Shown here: positions 52,215 through 63,929 of the stretch, in pieces
Position numbering within the stretch: position 1 is the first letter of the stretch
Layout of the letters: each line of letters begins with the position of its first letter
Source of the DNA: Oxyruncus cristatus
Lineage: Eukaryota; Chordata; Aves; Passeriformes; Cotingidae
Direction: 5' to 3'
Length of the DNA stretch: 64,000 nucleotides
NCBI GenBank assembly: GCA_013399855.1
Contig: VXAY01005267.1
Location: forward strand, 250,342-314,341
Notes under the pieces: generated by a model
Databases searched by the model: none
Told to the model about the DNA's origin: nothing
Seen by the model: only the letters and a program-made list of their open reading frames with translations
Program-made: the position numbers and the translations under genes

Positions 52215-52799
52215 TCAATAGGCTGGCCTCTTTCTTCCTTTTTTTCTTAAGACTGAAAAAAGTCCAGCTGACACTTTGTGTAACTGCTTTTGGCCAGAAA
52301 CTGTTGTAGGTAGAGAGAGCATGTGTGTGATGGGGTCAGTGGCCAGATCCCACCCCGGAGGGCAGTGAACTTCACCCTGCCCTGCTGGTGGAGCAGCTCT
52401 GGACTGCACAGCTGCAGCCAGCGCAGGATTTCTGGGGCCACCATCTCCATTCTGCTCTCTCAGAGTGCCTATGTGCTTGCATTCTCCTTGCTTACCTGAA
52501 ACATGGGCAGATGTAGCTGGAACTCCCTCACTGGCTCTGCACAGCAATTCTGAGCAAGGGAAACATGATCTGTGAGGTGGAATTTCCTGCCTGCTGCACA
52601 GACTTTCTTTATTCATAGATTTTAACGCAATGTTGAATAAAATTTTATAGTGCCTCCATTTTCTTATGTCTTCTTTAAAAATCATATATATATAAGAATA
52701 AATCCAAGATGTCCAAAAAATCCAACTCCAAGATTTGGAGCTCATCTCTATTATAATTAGTACCAGTAGTCTATCCAAAAACATAACATGGAACTCCAA
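52215..52799 (-). other. Long open frame of unknown status (194 codons)
   Basis: A minus-strand ATG frame crossing a composition boundary. The first third would be hydrophobic (ILVIIIEM and IYSYIYMIF stretches, resembling a membrane segment). The rest is alanine-, proline- and glycine-rich because the DNA at 52330-52460 is GC-rich. No domain is recognised. The abrupt change suggests a chance frame across an inserted GC-rich repeat rather than one protein. Confidence 0.12.
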
Positions 52800-52905
52800 G
52801 CTTTACAAAGACTAGAGGGCTTGTCAAAGCCTCAAAACTGACGCAGTTATGGAGTTAAAGCAAAAGTGACAAGAGACGTTGAAATGGGGGGTAAGAAGCA
52901 CATGC

Positions 52906-53457
52906 TTAGGTAAGGAAACTGCAGAGCCCAGGACCAGCCTGGTCAACTGAGAAGATGTAAAATAAGCTTGCCAAGTGAGAGAGGGACTGTGATGAACTGG
53001 CATGTCCCTGTGTGGAAAAAGAGATTTTCCTAAGCTTGGAGGATCTTGAACAAGGGTATGCATTCACAGCTGTGGATGGCCAGACCTGTACATTTGCCAG
53101 CAACTTTTTTAAAACAATTTTCTTAATAAATAGTTCACTGACATTGAAACTCTCCTCAAGAATGTAGCAATAGTGATGCAAGTCACCAGGAGTCACGTGC
53201 CAGGTTTGGGATAGTATTTCTGGATGAAATTTTAGGAAGTGAGGCTCCTGAATATGGTTAACCAGTGTAAAGGGCAAAAGAACAAGATCACTGAGTCCAA
53301 AGGGAAATTTGAAGCTGGGCTCCTGTGTCTCAGAAAATACTTTACTCATTGAAATATTTGCTAACGTGGAAACTACTCCTTTGAGGAAAAATGTGCAGAA
53401 CTGGCAAATGAATGAATGAATGAATGAATGAATAATAATATTACAAGTTTGGGACAA
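52906..53457 (-). other. Long open frame of unknown status (183 codons)
   Basis: A minus-strand frame that starts inside the AATG microsatellite (which gives its IHSFIHSF repeat near residues 9-16) and continues for about 170 codons. No signal peptide, domain or family resemblance is seen. The start inside a microsatellite argues against a conserved protein. Confidence 0.12.
53406..53432 (+). repeat. (AATG)n microsatellite
   Basis: About six to seven perfect AATG units, followed by AAT repeats. Confidence 0.95.
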
Positions 53458-55249
53458 GCAGGGAGTTGTTTTTCTACTCAGCTCCTCTGTATGTAGATAT
53501 CACCAATATGCTGACAGAGCATCCTACGGCTGCATGCAAAAAGCATCCTTCTACCAGTCTTACTAAATAAACAGAAGCAGTTTTTGAGATTTTGTGGTTT
53601 AGAAAAGCTGCAAGGGCTGTTTCCTTACTCTTTACTTCCCCCCAGAAGTCATTAAAGTCTAGAGCAGTATATCTGGGCAGAGCACTGTGGCTCAGTCCAG
53701 CGAGTACTTTCTCGACATGTTTCGAGTTCTATGCAAGGCTGGAAGAAGCACTTCTTGAACCCATCTGTAGCTTGTATAGCACCCAAGTGCTTTGTTTTTC
53801 ATCGCAATATTGACATAAACTCTTTTGATCAAACAAACGCTTGTGCAAGAAAGATCTGGAAACCTACTATTTCAGGGGAAAATGACTGTCCTATAAAGGT
53901 TTCTATTGGAATGTCGGTTACTTTGGCTCTGTGTGTTACTTTTTTAAAAAGATAGGTAAAACAAAATATTTTACACATATTTTTAGGTGCTCCCATGAAT
54001 TAATGTCCAAGTGTAAGACCAAGGTGTTAATACCCACAAAACAGACAAGCTGTTTGCACCTTCATGCGCTACAGTACCTTCCAGAAAACAATAACAGAGG
54101 TGTGGTCTTTTGAAATACTTTTATTCAGAAATGAGTCAACCTTTTAAAAGGAAACCACTGAGCAGAACAGCAAACTAGCTTTCCTCACAGGACAACAGAA
54201 AAATGTCTAGTTTAATAAGAAGCAAATATAAGCCACTTATTATGTTCTTTCATGTCTTACATTGTTTCTGAATGCCAAAAATTACTTAAAAACTGTTTCC
54301 TGAGGTAAAAGAAAATACAACATCAGAAGCATCATTCTCATGTCTAATAAAAACAGCAGCTGCTGGCATTCTGCTGGCTCTTCTTAAATTTATGTTGAGT
54401 TCTGTTCATAGCACTGAGGAAAGGGATGTGTTTTCAAACAGTAAGGGAGAAGATGTTAGTGCTACTGTTGTTTATAGTCGCACTAAGAGTGGTTTGTGGA
54501 AGTAGTCTGTGTGCTGCCTTGGCTTGTTATTGCCACTGGGAGACTGTGGTATAGTTGTGTGTTGGGAGAAGGATTACTCCAAACCATAATGGATCCCTGG
54601 TGGAAGGCTGGACGTTTATGTAAAGAATGAGAATCTGGCTCCAAGTATGTAACAGAGAGAGCTTAGATCATAAACAGTGTACAACCAGTGCAACATTAGA
54701 ATTGCTACAATATTTAAAAAAAAAATTATTCCGTTTGTATAAAGCTGAGCTCAATAATAATAGTAATAAAAAGGTGTTCTTTATTAGTGTATCTTATACA
54801 CTGATTATACAGAAGACATATGTGTTTGTTCTCTGGTTAGTTCCTCTGGAGGTTTGGTTTCCTTAGGCTAACTCTTTAGGACTGGGATTATGGGGTTTAC
54901 GGCCCCAGAATCTGCATTCCCTGGAGGTGAGAAAAGGGAGACACTAACCCACTGTCAGAGCTGGGAAGATTGTTAGTATTGTTCACTTCCAATTAGTACG
55001 GCTTCTGCCTTCCAAAAAGGAGATACTCTAAGTCATGTTTTTGGATAAGGCAGTAAAAAGAGGGGAAATAACAGTGTTGTTTTGTAAAGGAGCTCTGGAT
55101 CTGGGAGCCACACAGTGCGTCATGCTCCCCAGGGAGCTGCTGTGGAGCAGAGCAAAGCTGTGCAGCCACCAGCCTCCACCACTGCACGAGGACTACTCGC
55201 GTCCAAATCATTAGGAACTGCTTTTTCCTCCGCTTATTTCCTTAGTAAA
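53458..55249. other. Unique non-coding stretch
   Basis: No gene or interspersed repeat recognised. It contains a short A-rich run near 54715. Confidence 0.5.
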
Positions 55250-55897
55250 TTAAATTGTAATTGTGGTTTGCAGATGGATGGCATTGTTTGTATTTGCCTT
55301 CTTGCATTCATAACTATATGTTTTTTCAGCTATAGGGCTGTGGCTGGGTAGCAGGCAGGAAATCTGCCCTCCTGCTGTGGCCTGCATGCTTGTTCTGGGC
55401 AAGGTGATGCTTGTTGTGGTGCAACAGGCACTGGGTAACCAACTGCACCTGAACCCGCTCAGCAGGGAGAAACCTGCAGTGATGAGGAATGTCCCTATCC
55501 TTGTACCTGCCTGCAGCAGAAGTGGAAATGTCAGAGAAGACCAAGGAACAGCATCTTCACTGTGGAGGTGACAGAGAAAACCCATTCCTATGGACCAGGA
55601 AGGGACTGGGTAATTTATTGCAACTTTGGAAACTACCAGAAATTGATGAATAGAGCAAAGACTGGAGAGAAGGAGCTCTTTTCCAGGTAGCCAGAGAGGA
55701 CACTTACTTTTGACTAATATTTTCTTTTGCTGAATTTCACATGTTTTGAGGGGTTTTTTTAGTCTTAAAATGAATCTGTAGTGACTGGATGTCCTTTTGG
55801 ACACTTTCTTGAGGACAAACATTCTGGCAAGTCCAACAAGAGGACACACCAGCACCAACACAGAGACCAATTCCAGCAGGTCAGAGCAAGACATCAT
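55250..55897 (-). other. Longest open frame in the window (215 codons), unknown status
   Basis: A minus-strand ATG frame of 215 codons. The predicted start is hydrophobic (LLELVSVLVLVCPLVGL, residues about 7-23) and could pass for a signal or membrane segment. The rest is serine-, threonine- and leucine-rich with no recognised domain. The GC-richer DNA at 55330-55560 keeps other frames open too (72 codons in another minus frame, 64 on plus), which favours a composition effect. No splice or promoter evidence. This is the best of the weak coding candidates, but not a gene call. Confidence 0.15.
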
Positions 55898-57739
55898 CTG
55901 TTAGCCTTGAAGGACCTTATATGTTGGACCTACAATGGAGGCATATGCTACTTTTTTTTTCAGCATCAACAAGCCAACCTTCTCTGAAGTCTCTTCAAAT
56001 GTAGGTGTAGACCATGTCTGAGTAGATTAACACACAGCCACAAGGTTAGATGGTTGTAAGAATCTACTGCTCATCTGGAGAAAGCTCATGGGGAAAAGAT
56101 GTGAGGGAAGGGAGCTGTTAGATGTGAGGTGATATTTCTCTTACCTAATAAAACTGTGCCTAGAAAAAGTAGGAAGTAGCTACTAGAAACAGGAAGGTCT
56201 GGTGAGGAAGGAAATCACCTAGCCTGTGGGAAAGATAGCATTATGTCTTATTTTGGACTTTGTTGATTCAACTGCTGTGTAGTGATTGGATGAAGACCTT
56301 GAAAGGATTCAAGCAGCGATGTTTAACCTTTCCAGGGAAATTTAGAAAAGCTAGTAATCTGCAGAGACCATTCTAGCATAGCAGGAACTCTGTTACCCTT
56401 GAAAACCTGAATTTATACCCAGAAAGAACTGAAAACTCTGACTTGGAGGGATCAATAAAAAATAAGGTCACAGCTGAATAAAGTTCTCAAAAGTTTCCAG
56501 TTCTTACTTGCTCAAACCTCTCACTTGCCTGAGGCCTACTCCATCAGCATTTTCTCAGGATGGTGAAGCTCTGAGCAGCATATTGTAAGACAGTTCTGCT
56601 GTGATTAGATACAAGGAAATACAGGGCTGTCGGTTGTCAAGACACTGCTAGTATTCTAATTTGAAGTGTCACTCAGACTCCTTGAGTGGTTTGCATTGAT
56701 ACCGAATAAAATTGGAAAGGAATGAGTCTTGAGAACAGAGAGAAATCGCTCAGTGGGCTGGAACGGGGAAGATCTCAGAAGGAGGCACTGGGTTTAGAGG
56801 ACCCAGCCTGGCCTTGGTACCCTGAAGAGATTTATACAAGCGCAGTGTCCTCCACCCTCACCTCTGTCCTTGTTTCACCAAAGCAAGTGGCTGTGCTAGT
56901 ACTGGCACAGTGTGATTCCCAGTGAACCACATAAAAACTGATTTAATTAAATGTCCCTCAGTCTTATGTGTATGACTGAGACAGGGTTTTTCCACTTGCC
57001 TGGGGCTCTCTGAAAAGACTCAATTGCTTTTTTACCTGAATTCTTTTCTAGCTTATTCTCCTAACATTGATTCTTAACTAATCTTTGACATTTATCCTCA
57101 TATCTTTCCACCCTCCCATTTCTAACTTCCTCTCTTTCCTGAGGTGAAATTTTATCATTTTCTTTACCGGGTAAAAAGAGAAAAAAAAAATAATGGAGGA
57201 AGGCTCAATGCTTGGAAGAGCTAGCAAGTTCTTTTAATTCTTTCTGTTATGACAATATGACAGATTCTTGCACTTTCCTGGCTCCCAGTGGAAATACCAG
57301 GCTCTGAGGAGACAGAAAGAGGGGTATAAAGACAGAAGGCATTTACTCTTAGCAATGATTTTTCTAATGAGAGTTTTTAGTGGTGACATTAACAAACTGT
57401 TCTCCTGAAGAATTTCCTGGGGGCTTCAGTGTCACTACATGCAGCATCAACTAGGTGACAAGCTCTCACTGCCACCTCACTCGCTGAAGAAACAGCATCC
57501 TCAGCAGGAGCGGGTCTACACTCTCATTTTTGTCAGAGAGATGGTGAATGCTGAGTGAAGTGAGCAGCACAGCAGCTTTCTTCTAGGTGTTTACATCCTT
57601 TGTTTGTTATTTTCAGTGCATGGGATATTAGAAAAGAAAGCAAACAAAGAATAGCCTCATATTGAGGGATTTAAATATTTTTGCAAAGCTTAATTAAACT
57701 TCTAAATCTGTATTCTAGACAGTTAAGTCTTGCAGTAGG
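55898..57739. other. Unique non-coding stretch
   Basis: No gene or interspersed repeat recognised. A 10-A run lies at about 57181. Confidence 0.5.
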
Positions 57740-57830
57740 TAAGATGAAGTGTAGAGAAGTCAGGGGACTAATCCAAGGTCAGTGACAGAGTCAGAAGCAG
57801 CCCCCAAGGGGTTCACTCTGCTCCTATGCT
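57740..57830 (+). mobile_element. Possible MIR / CORE-SINE fragment
   Basis: 'gagaagtcaggggactaatc' followed by 'caaggtcagtgacagagtca' parallels the MIR core-to-3' pattern '(c)agagaggttaagtgacttgc / ccaaggtcacacagctagtaagtggcagag'. MIR elements are ancient tRNA-derived SINEs present in amniotes and mobilised by L2 LINEs. The copy is diverged, and the tRNA-like head is not visible. Confidence 0.45.
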
Positions 57831-58559
57831 GGTGGTAAATCACTGACAGTAATTCCAGTCTGACCAGCATATTTCCCCCAGTCTTAGACCAGGGAGAACA
57901 GGGAACTTGCTTTGAATCTGAACCATCTTCATCAGGTCAGCAGAAAACCTCTGGCTTCTACTGATAATTGCTTTATGTAATTAATTATCTTATCATAACC
58001 CTTTGTTATCACAACAACTAGGATAGTGCTGATTTGGTTGAGGAAAGACGAAGACAAGCAAGAAAAGTTAATTCATAAAACAAAGAGCCAGACGTGGAAG
58101 TGGGCCAACAGGGTGTCACTCTACCTATCTGAAACCTCTTTGTAGGAGCGGCATCAGGAAAACAAATGTTTAAATAAAAAGATGCCAGATTAAGATACTT
58201 GGAAAACCTGTTTGTAGAAACCAAGGGCCCAGTGAGTTTGTCAGAAATCCTGTCACAACAGTCTGTTGGCAATCCATTTGCAAAATCAACTAAACAGTCT
58301 GCATCCTTACACGGATGCACAGACCTTGCACAGACCCACTGCAGGAGGAACCCCTTCAGCAATGTCCCACCCTGCCCAGGGGACTGGGGCACAGATATGA
58401 ACTGGAGTCCTGCAGGAGATGATATTGCACTTGAATTTTGAGGAATACCTCTAATTTCAATTGTGGTATGGGTTTTTTTCCGGAAAGAGCTTCCAAGTTC
58501 TATTTCTACCCCAATCTTGGAAGTATCAGACCTTCACAGTCTGAGAAATCCCTTTTCCA
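57831..58559. other. Unique non-coding stretch
   Basis: A fragment at 57830-57870 ('ggtggtaaatcactgac' and following) may be another old sauropsid repeat. A 124-codon minus frame (58392-58018) resembles nothing known to me. Confidence 0.4.
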
Positions 58560-58770
58560 TCTAGCTTTGCTCGTGATGCTGATCATGAACTTTAGATTAA
58601 CAAGTGATTAAAATTGCACTACAGCAAGTATGTAAGTGTAAATTTGAATGATGCATGATTACTCTGAGCCAGCAGACATGTACAAATAATTGGCCTTTAA
58701 AGTTCATTAGTCAGTTTTATTACAAATAGTGCATTTGCATGATGTTTGTAAATTTATGCACCAGCGGCCA
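58560..58770. promoter_or_regulatory. Candidate conserved non-coding regulatory block
   Basis: AT-rich but not low-complexity, with many developmental-factor-type words close together. These are the octamer ATTTGCAT (58733-58740, POU factors), AATAATTGG (58685-58693), TTTATTAC (58716-58723), GTGATTA near 58603 and AAATTTATGCA (58750-58760). This texture is typical of deeply conserved vertebrate enhancers, but conservation itself cannot be seen in a single sequence. Confidence 0.25.
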
Positions 58771-59579
58771 AATGTGATGACAGCATTCCACTGACTAGGC
58801 AAAGCAATTACGAAAAGAACATCCATTATTTGAAATGCCAATGCAAAACACTTGTTTTAATAATTGGTCATAGTGTTTTAGTCCTGGGAGTGAGAGCTGC
58901 TTAAACTCTTTAGTTACAGCATGTGGCATAGACAGGCAAAGTCTCCCACCATGCTGAACAACTGCTTCCAAATTTTTTTTTTGTTGATTCACCCTCACTC
59001 TCACTATGTCTGAATTAGAAGTATAGAGCTTTTGAACTGAATGTTGTAATATTTACCTTTTCCTTTGGAGGCTGAAGAGCCTCTCTGTGACTGTCACAGA
59101 GGATTTAGCTATATAAGGCTATATATATGTGAATCCAATGAGAACTAAAAGATAACTGGGGAGATTGTAGAGGTTATAGTGTCATTAGTACTGATCTCTT
59201 CCTCTCTGGGCTTCATGAGAAGAATAATAGTGGAGGTAAAGAGGAGAATACCCAGTTTGAAGAAAAACATGGATTAATCTGTTGGTTAGTGAGGCAAACT
59301 AAACCCCATCTCCCAGGTATTTTCCTATCTATTACTGTTATTTTTAATCTATGCATATCTACTTTTGCAATTTTAGAAAGTGACCAGAAGTATCTTAGTC
59401 AATTAAAAGTTAAAGAAGAGATAAGACCCAAGTGTGATTACACTGAAATGCTGCATGTACACACTGCCTCCAGATAAGGACAGCTTCGGCATGTTTTCCA
59501 TTTCCAGGTTATCCGTGTTTCCCAGCTAAGAAGCCATATATTTTGAGATACCAGAACTGATACATTACTGTCAGCTTGA
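58771..59579. other. Unique non-coding stretch
   Basis: No gene or repeat recognised. There is a short TA repeat near 59120 (tatatatat). Confidence 0.5.
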
Positions 59580-59760
59580 CTCTGTTTCCTCATCACTTGC
59601 TCATCTCACTTGCTCCAATGTGAGACAATTAACATACCATATGCTGCACTCTCCATTAGCCCATACATTTGACAGTGCTCCTGAATGCTGTGCATGACAC
59701 AGCTCTTTATGAGCTCGTACACAGCTGCATTAATAAAATCTGAGGAGGCAGGCATGTGTA
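59580..59760. promoter_or_regulatory. Second candidate regulatory block
   Basis: Complex, non-repetitive sequence with CAATTAACAT (59627-59636), CATTAGCCCAT (59654-59664) and GCATTAATAAAATC (59727-59740), all homeodomain- or Hox/Cdx-type words. A regulatory role is inference only. Confidence 0.2.
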
Positions 59761-60417
59761 TGCACATATATAGGGATGTATGCAGGCATGCATGGCAGTT
59801 CAGTTATAAGAATGGTAAACACTCACAGCAGGAACACACCAATGATGGGTGAACTAGAAATGGTTCAGTTGAGAAAAACTTATAAGGAATTTGAAGGGTT
59901 CTTTGAAAGCAGATTGTATGCTCCTAAGATTTCCATTATTTCACTATAATGGAAAAAAATTCTCACATTAGGTTAAAGATCTAGTAGCATTCTGCACTGT
60001 GAAAAGAATATCTCACATTATCAGATCAAATACAGCCCTTCCAGTTAAATCGCTTCATTGCTCATGTTCATTAAAATTTGAACTTTAACACAGAAAACTT
60101 CCAGCAGCTGGAAACATGAGCTTCAAAAGCAAATTCCTAAACTTGTGATAATAGTAAAAACATGGGGGCTACTAGTCTGTGCTGTGTTTTATTCACTTCT
60201 TGCCGTGTACCCCGCTGGATAACTGTCAGGTAAACTAATAGGTAGTAGTGGTGCAAAGCGTAACTGCCTCATAACTGCACTGCAAAGCGCTCATCAAACT
60301 AAGTGGGTAAAGTGCTGTTGACCACAGGACCACAGGACATCCAAAAAGCTACTTGTTGCTTGAAGTGCTCACTTATCTTTAAGGTAGTTTCTTGTCCCTT
60401 GGTGTTTTATCTAATAA
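59761..60417. other. Unique non-coding stretch
   Basis: No gene or repeat recognised. Confidence 0.5.
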
Positions 60418-60626
60418 CGATGTAAGAAAGAAATTCTTTACTGAGAGTGGAACAGGTTAGTGGAATAGGGTAGCTGTGGATGCCCTATCCCTGGAAGTGT
60501 TTAAGGCCAGGTTGGATGGGGATTTGAACAACCTGGTCTAGTGGAAGGTGTCCCTGGCCATGGCAGAGGGGTTGGAACGAGATGATCTTTGAGGTGCTTT
60601 CTGACCTTAACCATTCTATGATTCTA
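60418..60626 (+). mobile_element. CR1 LINE 3' end, well preserved
   Basis: A plus-strand avian CR1 3' terminus, the least diverged copy in the window. Phrases in order: 'aagaaattctttactgagag' (60428), 'agctgtggatgccctatccc' (60471), 'tggaagtgtttaaggccagg' (60492), 'aacctggtctagtggaaggt' (60530), 'gatgatctttgaggtgcttt' (60580) and the terminal 'ccattctatgattcta' (60611-60626). Only the 3' UTR remains, and no coding part is present. Confidence 0.97.
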
Positions 60627-60850
60627 AGGCACTATGCAGCACCCTCTGCATATTGCAGTGGCTCTCCCAGTACCATGGGCACTCTTATATCCATGTCACC
60701 TTCTGAGCTGTGTTTAATGTTTCCATATGCCCTATAAAGAATTAGTAAGAGGAGTTTTTTCTTTCCGAGCACACGTATTAGGAGTATCCAGAATTGCTTT
60801 TAGCTTGTCAAATTAACCCAAACTTAGCTCACTTGAGGTTAAGGACTGGT
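60627..60850. other. Short unique spacer
   Basis: Nothing recognised. Confidence 0.5.
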
Positions 60851-60942
60851 GGTTTTTTGTTTGTTTGTTTGTTTGTGTGTGTTTTTGGTGTTTTTGTTGT
60901 TGTTGTTGTTGTTGTTTGGTTTTTTTTTTTGTTTCTTTTTTT
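60851..60942 (-). repeat. T/G low-complexity tract with (GTTT)n and (TTG)n
   Basis: Four to five GTTT units, a GT stretch, then seven TTG units and a T run. Confidence 0.93.
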
Positions 60943-61855
60943 AATACAGAAACTCTCCTCAGGATATCCCATAGCTAGTCACCTTTCAGTACCAGGGTGA
61001 ACTTCTCAGTTGCCTTCTCATTCTGATCTTCTCAAGTCGTCTTCCTAGTCAAAATGCTGGAGTCACAAGTACTCCAAGTGACAAATGGAGTCTTCATATC
61101 CCATGTACAGAAATGATGGAAATGTCCTGGGCTGAGTAATGCAGTACTGATGGATCACACTGTGGGCAGCTGCACTGTGCTGCCTGCAGTGCATTTTAGA
61201 TAAGCAGGCTTGATAAATTAATGCTTAAACTTGATGACCATTCAACTCTAATAACAAAGTGGGGTACAGAAAATGAATGCTGTCTCTTTTACAAAAAGAA
61301 ATGCTTTACTTGGGCATGAGCCATGACTGTTGTGGCTAGAGGACAACATTACATATTACTGTACATTTTGTGTTTTCACCACAAGGGAACAGATGAGTAT
61401 CTGAACAGATACAAACACAGCTGAAAAATGCAGGCTCTAATTTCAGATGCTTTGAGTGTATTCACTCTGTAATCATCACAAGTGAGGAAAATCTTCTGCG
61501 TTTTTTACCTTACAAGGTTTTCCAGAAGCACAGAGTTGTTTTAATTGCATGGAAGCTCTTATCATAGGAAAAGATTAGTACAGATACAGTTAATCATTTC
61601 AAGTTAATGTTGAAGTCATCATCTCTTCAGTTATTAACAAAATTCCGTTTGCAAAATTGCTATTGATGTTTGTGTTTTTGTCTTGCTTTTACAGTAAGAT
61701 GCTCTGCTCACTTAATTCTCTCATGCAGTAGGTGTTTTCTAATCTTAGGTTTTCAGTAGGGGGAAAAAACTGTTCTCCAGGTGAAGGATTTTGTCTTGTG
61801 AAAGCACAATGAGCATCATAAAATAATTTGTTGCTTAGATAAATTTTTATTAGGG
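60943..61855. other. Unique non-coding stretch
   Basis: No gene or repeat recognised. Confidence 0.5.
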
Positions 61856-61938
61856 TTGAGTTGAATTGAATTGAATTTCTGCCATGTAGATGATTGTTTG
61901 GGCATTCTTTCTTTCTTTCTTCCTTTCTTTCTTTCTTC

Positions 61939-61997
<59 letters not shown>

Positions 61998-62025
61998 TTC
62001 TTTCTTTTCTTTCTTTCTTTCTTTA
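61856..62025 (+). repeat. Compound (TTGAA)n and (CTTT)n microsatellite
   Basis: Three to four TTGAA units (61856-61877) are followed after about 30 bases by about 120 bases of CTTT repeat (61905-62025). The CTTT repeat has a few CTTCC and CTTTT interruptions. It is homopurine on the minus strand, giving a lysine/arginine-rich spurious frame. It is likely polymorphic in length. Confidence 0.97.
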
Positions 62026-63765
62026 TTAGTGTAAACACACTCTAAAATGTATCTTCAAGGAATACAGAAGCTATAGGAAATAAAAAGAAATTAAAGGGAC
62101 ATGCTTTATTGTCCAAAGGTGAGACTGCATTTAGGACACTTTGTGAAGGCTGCATTTTATCATAGAAACCTTCTTTTATATACACTGATCTGTTTAAGGA
62201 GGTTTTTCACAAAACAGGTCATACACTGTGCCAGTATATGGCTTACCAAATTTTGGTAGGATGTCCATAAAGCAAAGCCCATATTAATTAGTAGGAATAT
62301 GAATAATGAAGTAGCCAATAAATCCTATTTTCTACAAAATATTTAGACCACTAGTTGTAGCTTTTCTCATAGATTTGGAGACTATATTTGCTGTTCAGGA
62401 GAAAAGCTTTTTCTCTTCATGTAGTTTTCAGCACACTTTATTTCTTGCCGTGTAATAATGACACCCTAAAATACCTTGTTAATCTGGATGGATACTTACT
62501 GTTCTCAGGGAACCGTCTCTTTTCCAACCAGTGCTAACAAAGACAAGACCTTCATTTACTGCTATTATCCCAGTTTAAAGGTGCTTTAATGTCCTCACAA
62601 TTGCTCTGTGAAGACTGTTAGGAATATTCAAAGCTGAAAGCGACTTTATTTGTCAAAATGAAAATAAACACACAAATCTTTTTTAGTGAGTTTGCTGTCT
62701 CTTTCTTTTTCAAATAGAACCTTGGTATGTGCTACATTTCCAAGTGCCTTAATCATAACTGCTGGGCAGATGGTCACTGTGTGCCATTTGCCCTCCAGCC
62801 TTTTTGGAACACCGGACTGTGTCAGTTCACCATGCCCTGGTCAAGGTGGTTGGAGCAATTGAAATTCATGGCACTGCCAACCTAAAATAAAACAACCTCC
62901 CTGCCAGTTGGCTTTCAGAGAGAAAACCAAAGCAAAAGCAATTTAGTTTTTTTTTTCCTTAAAGACTTGAATTTGAGGTGAGATGGGAGGAGGTAGCTGG
63001 GAGATGTGTGTCCAAAACCAGTAGCTGGACCTTACACACATCTTGCAGAAGAGAGAGCTTTCTCTTCTCAACAGGTCCACCCTTAGCCTCACTACAAAGT
63101 CCAACAATATTTCAAGCTCAACCACACTACTTCATTCTAATGTTATGCAGGTTCTTTTTTTATTTTATTGTAAATTAACTTTATTTATAGCAATCACACA
63201 CACACGCAAACCTCAGTATTGTTTCAGATTTTTTTCTTTTTAAACCCTTGCACTGTTGTTTAGAAAACCCTGTAGGAACAGAATGGGAATCACTGGGCCT
63301 GCCTCCAGATATTGGCAACCTGGTTAGAAAAAGGGTGAAGGAAAGGGGTTTTACAAACTTCAGGAAACAGTTACTTTAGTTAATAGTCCAGGCCTTGATT
63401 ATTCACCCCATTGTGACTTACACTGGTTTCAGGGAGGTTGTATTATACCCAGACTGAAGGCAGGAGGGGTTATGTTTCTGCTGAACTCAACAAAAGGTGG
63501 ATTGTGCACTTGTATAGTACAGTTGCTTTGAATAGAATCTGGACCCATATGTTGAAACTGTTCTGGTCTCTAATTAAAGACTAGTATCTCTGCACTGCAC
63601 ACTGAGTTATTTTGAGACAGTGAGAATGCCACAGCAGGGAGTGTACTTGGAGAGTTGGTACTGAGAGCCTTGTTCCACCCTGCATTAAAGATATGTGAGT
63701 AACTGTGAAAGCTTCAACTTCACCTGAAGCTGCTCCTTTCTGTTCTTTATTCCTTTTTTTATGGA
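62026..63765. other. Unique non-coding stretch
   Basis: No gene or interspersed repeat recognised. It contains a short CA run at about 63196-63206. Confidence 0.5.
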
Positions 63766-63929
63766 CTAAAAAACCCACCTCAGAAACAAAAAACTCACAC
63801 AGAACAGAGAAACAAATAAACAAAAAACCACAACAAAACCTAAGCAATCAAACAAACAAAACCCAAAACCCCCCAACCCAAAACAAACAAACAAAAACCC
63901 CCCAAAACAACAAACCCCAAACAAAAACA
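63766..63929 (+). repeat. A/C low-complexity tract, about 160 bp
   Basis: Almost only A and C after the first few units: AAAACCC, AAACAAAC, CCCCAAAAC and similar, without a fixed period. It is the largest of the A/C tracts here, and frames across it are meaningless. Confidence 0.93.

Noticed and set aside
61850..62038. Lysine/arginine-rich minus frame
   Set aside because: It is a translation of the CTTT microsatellite.
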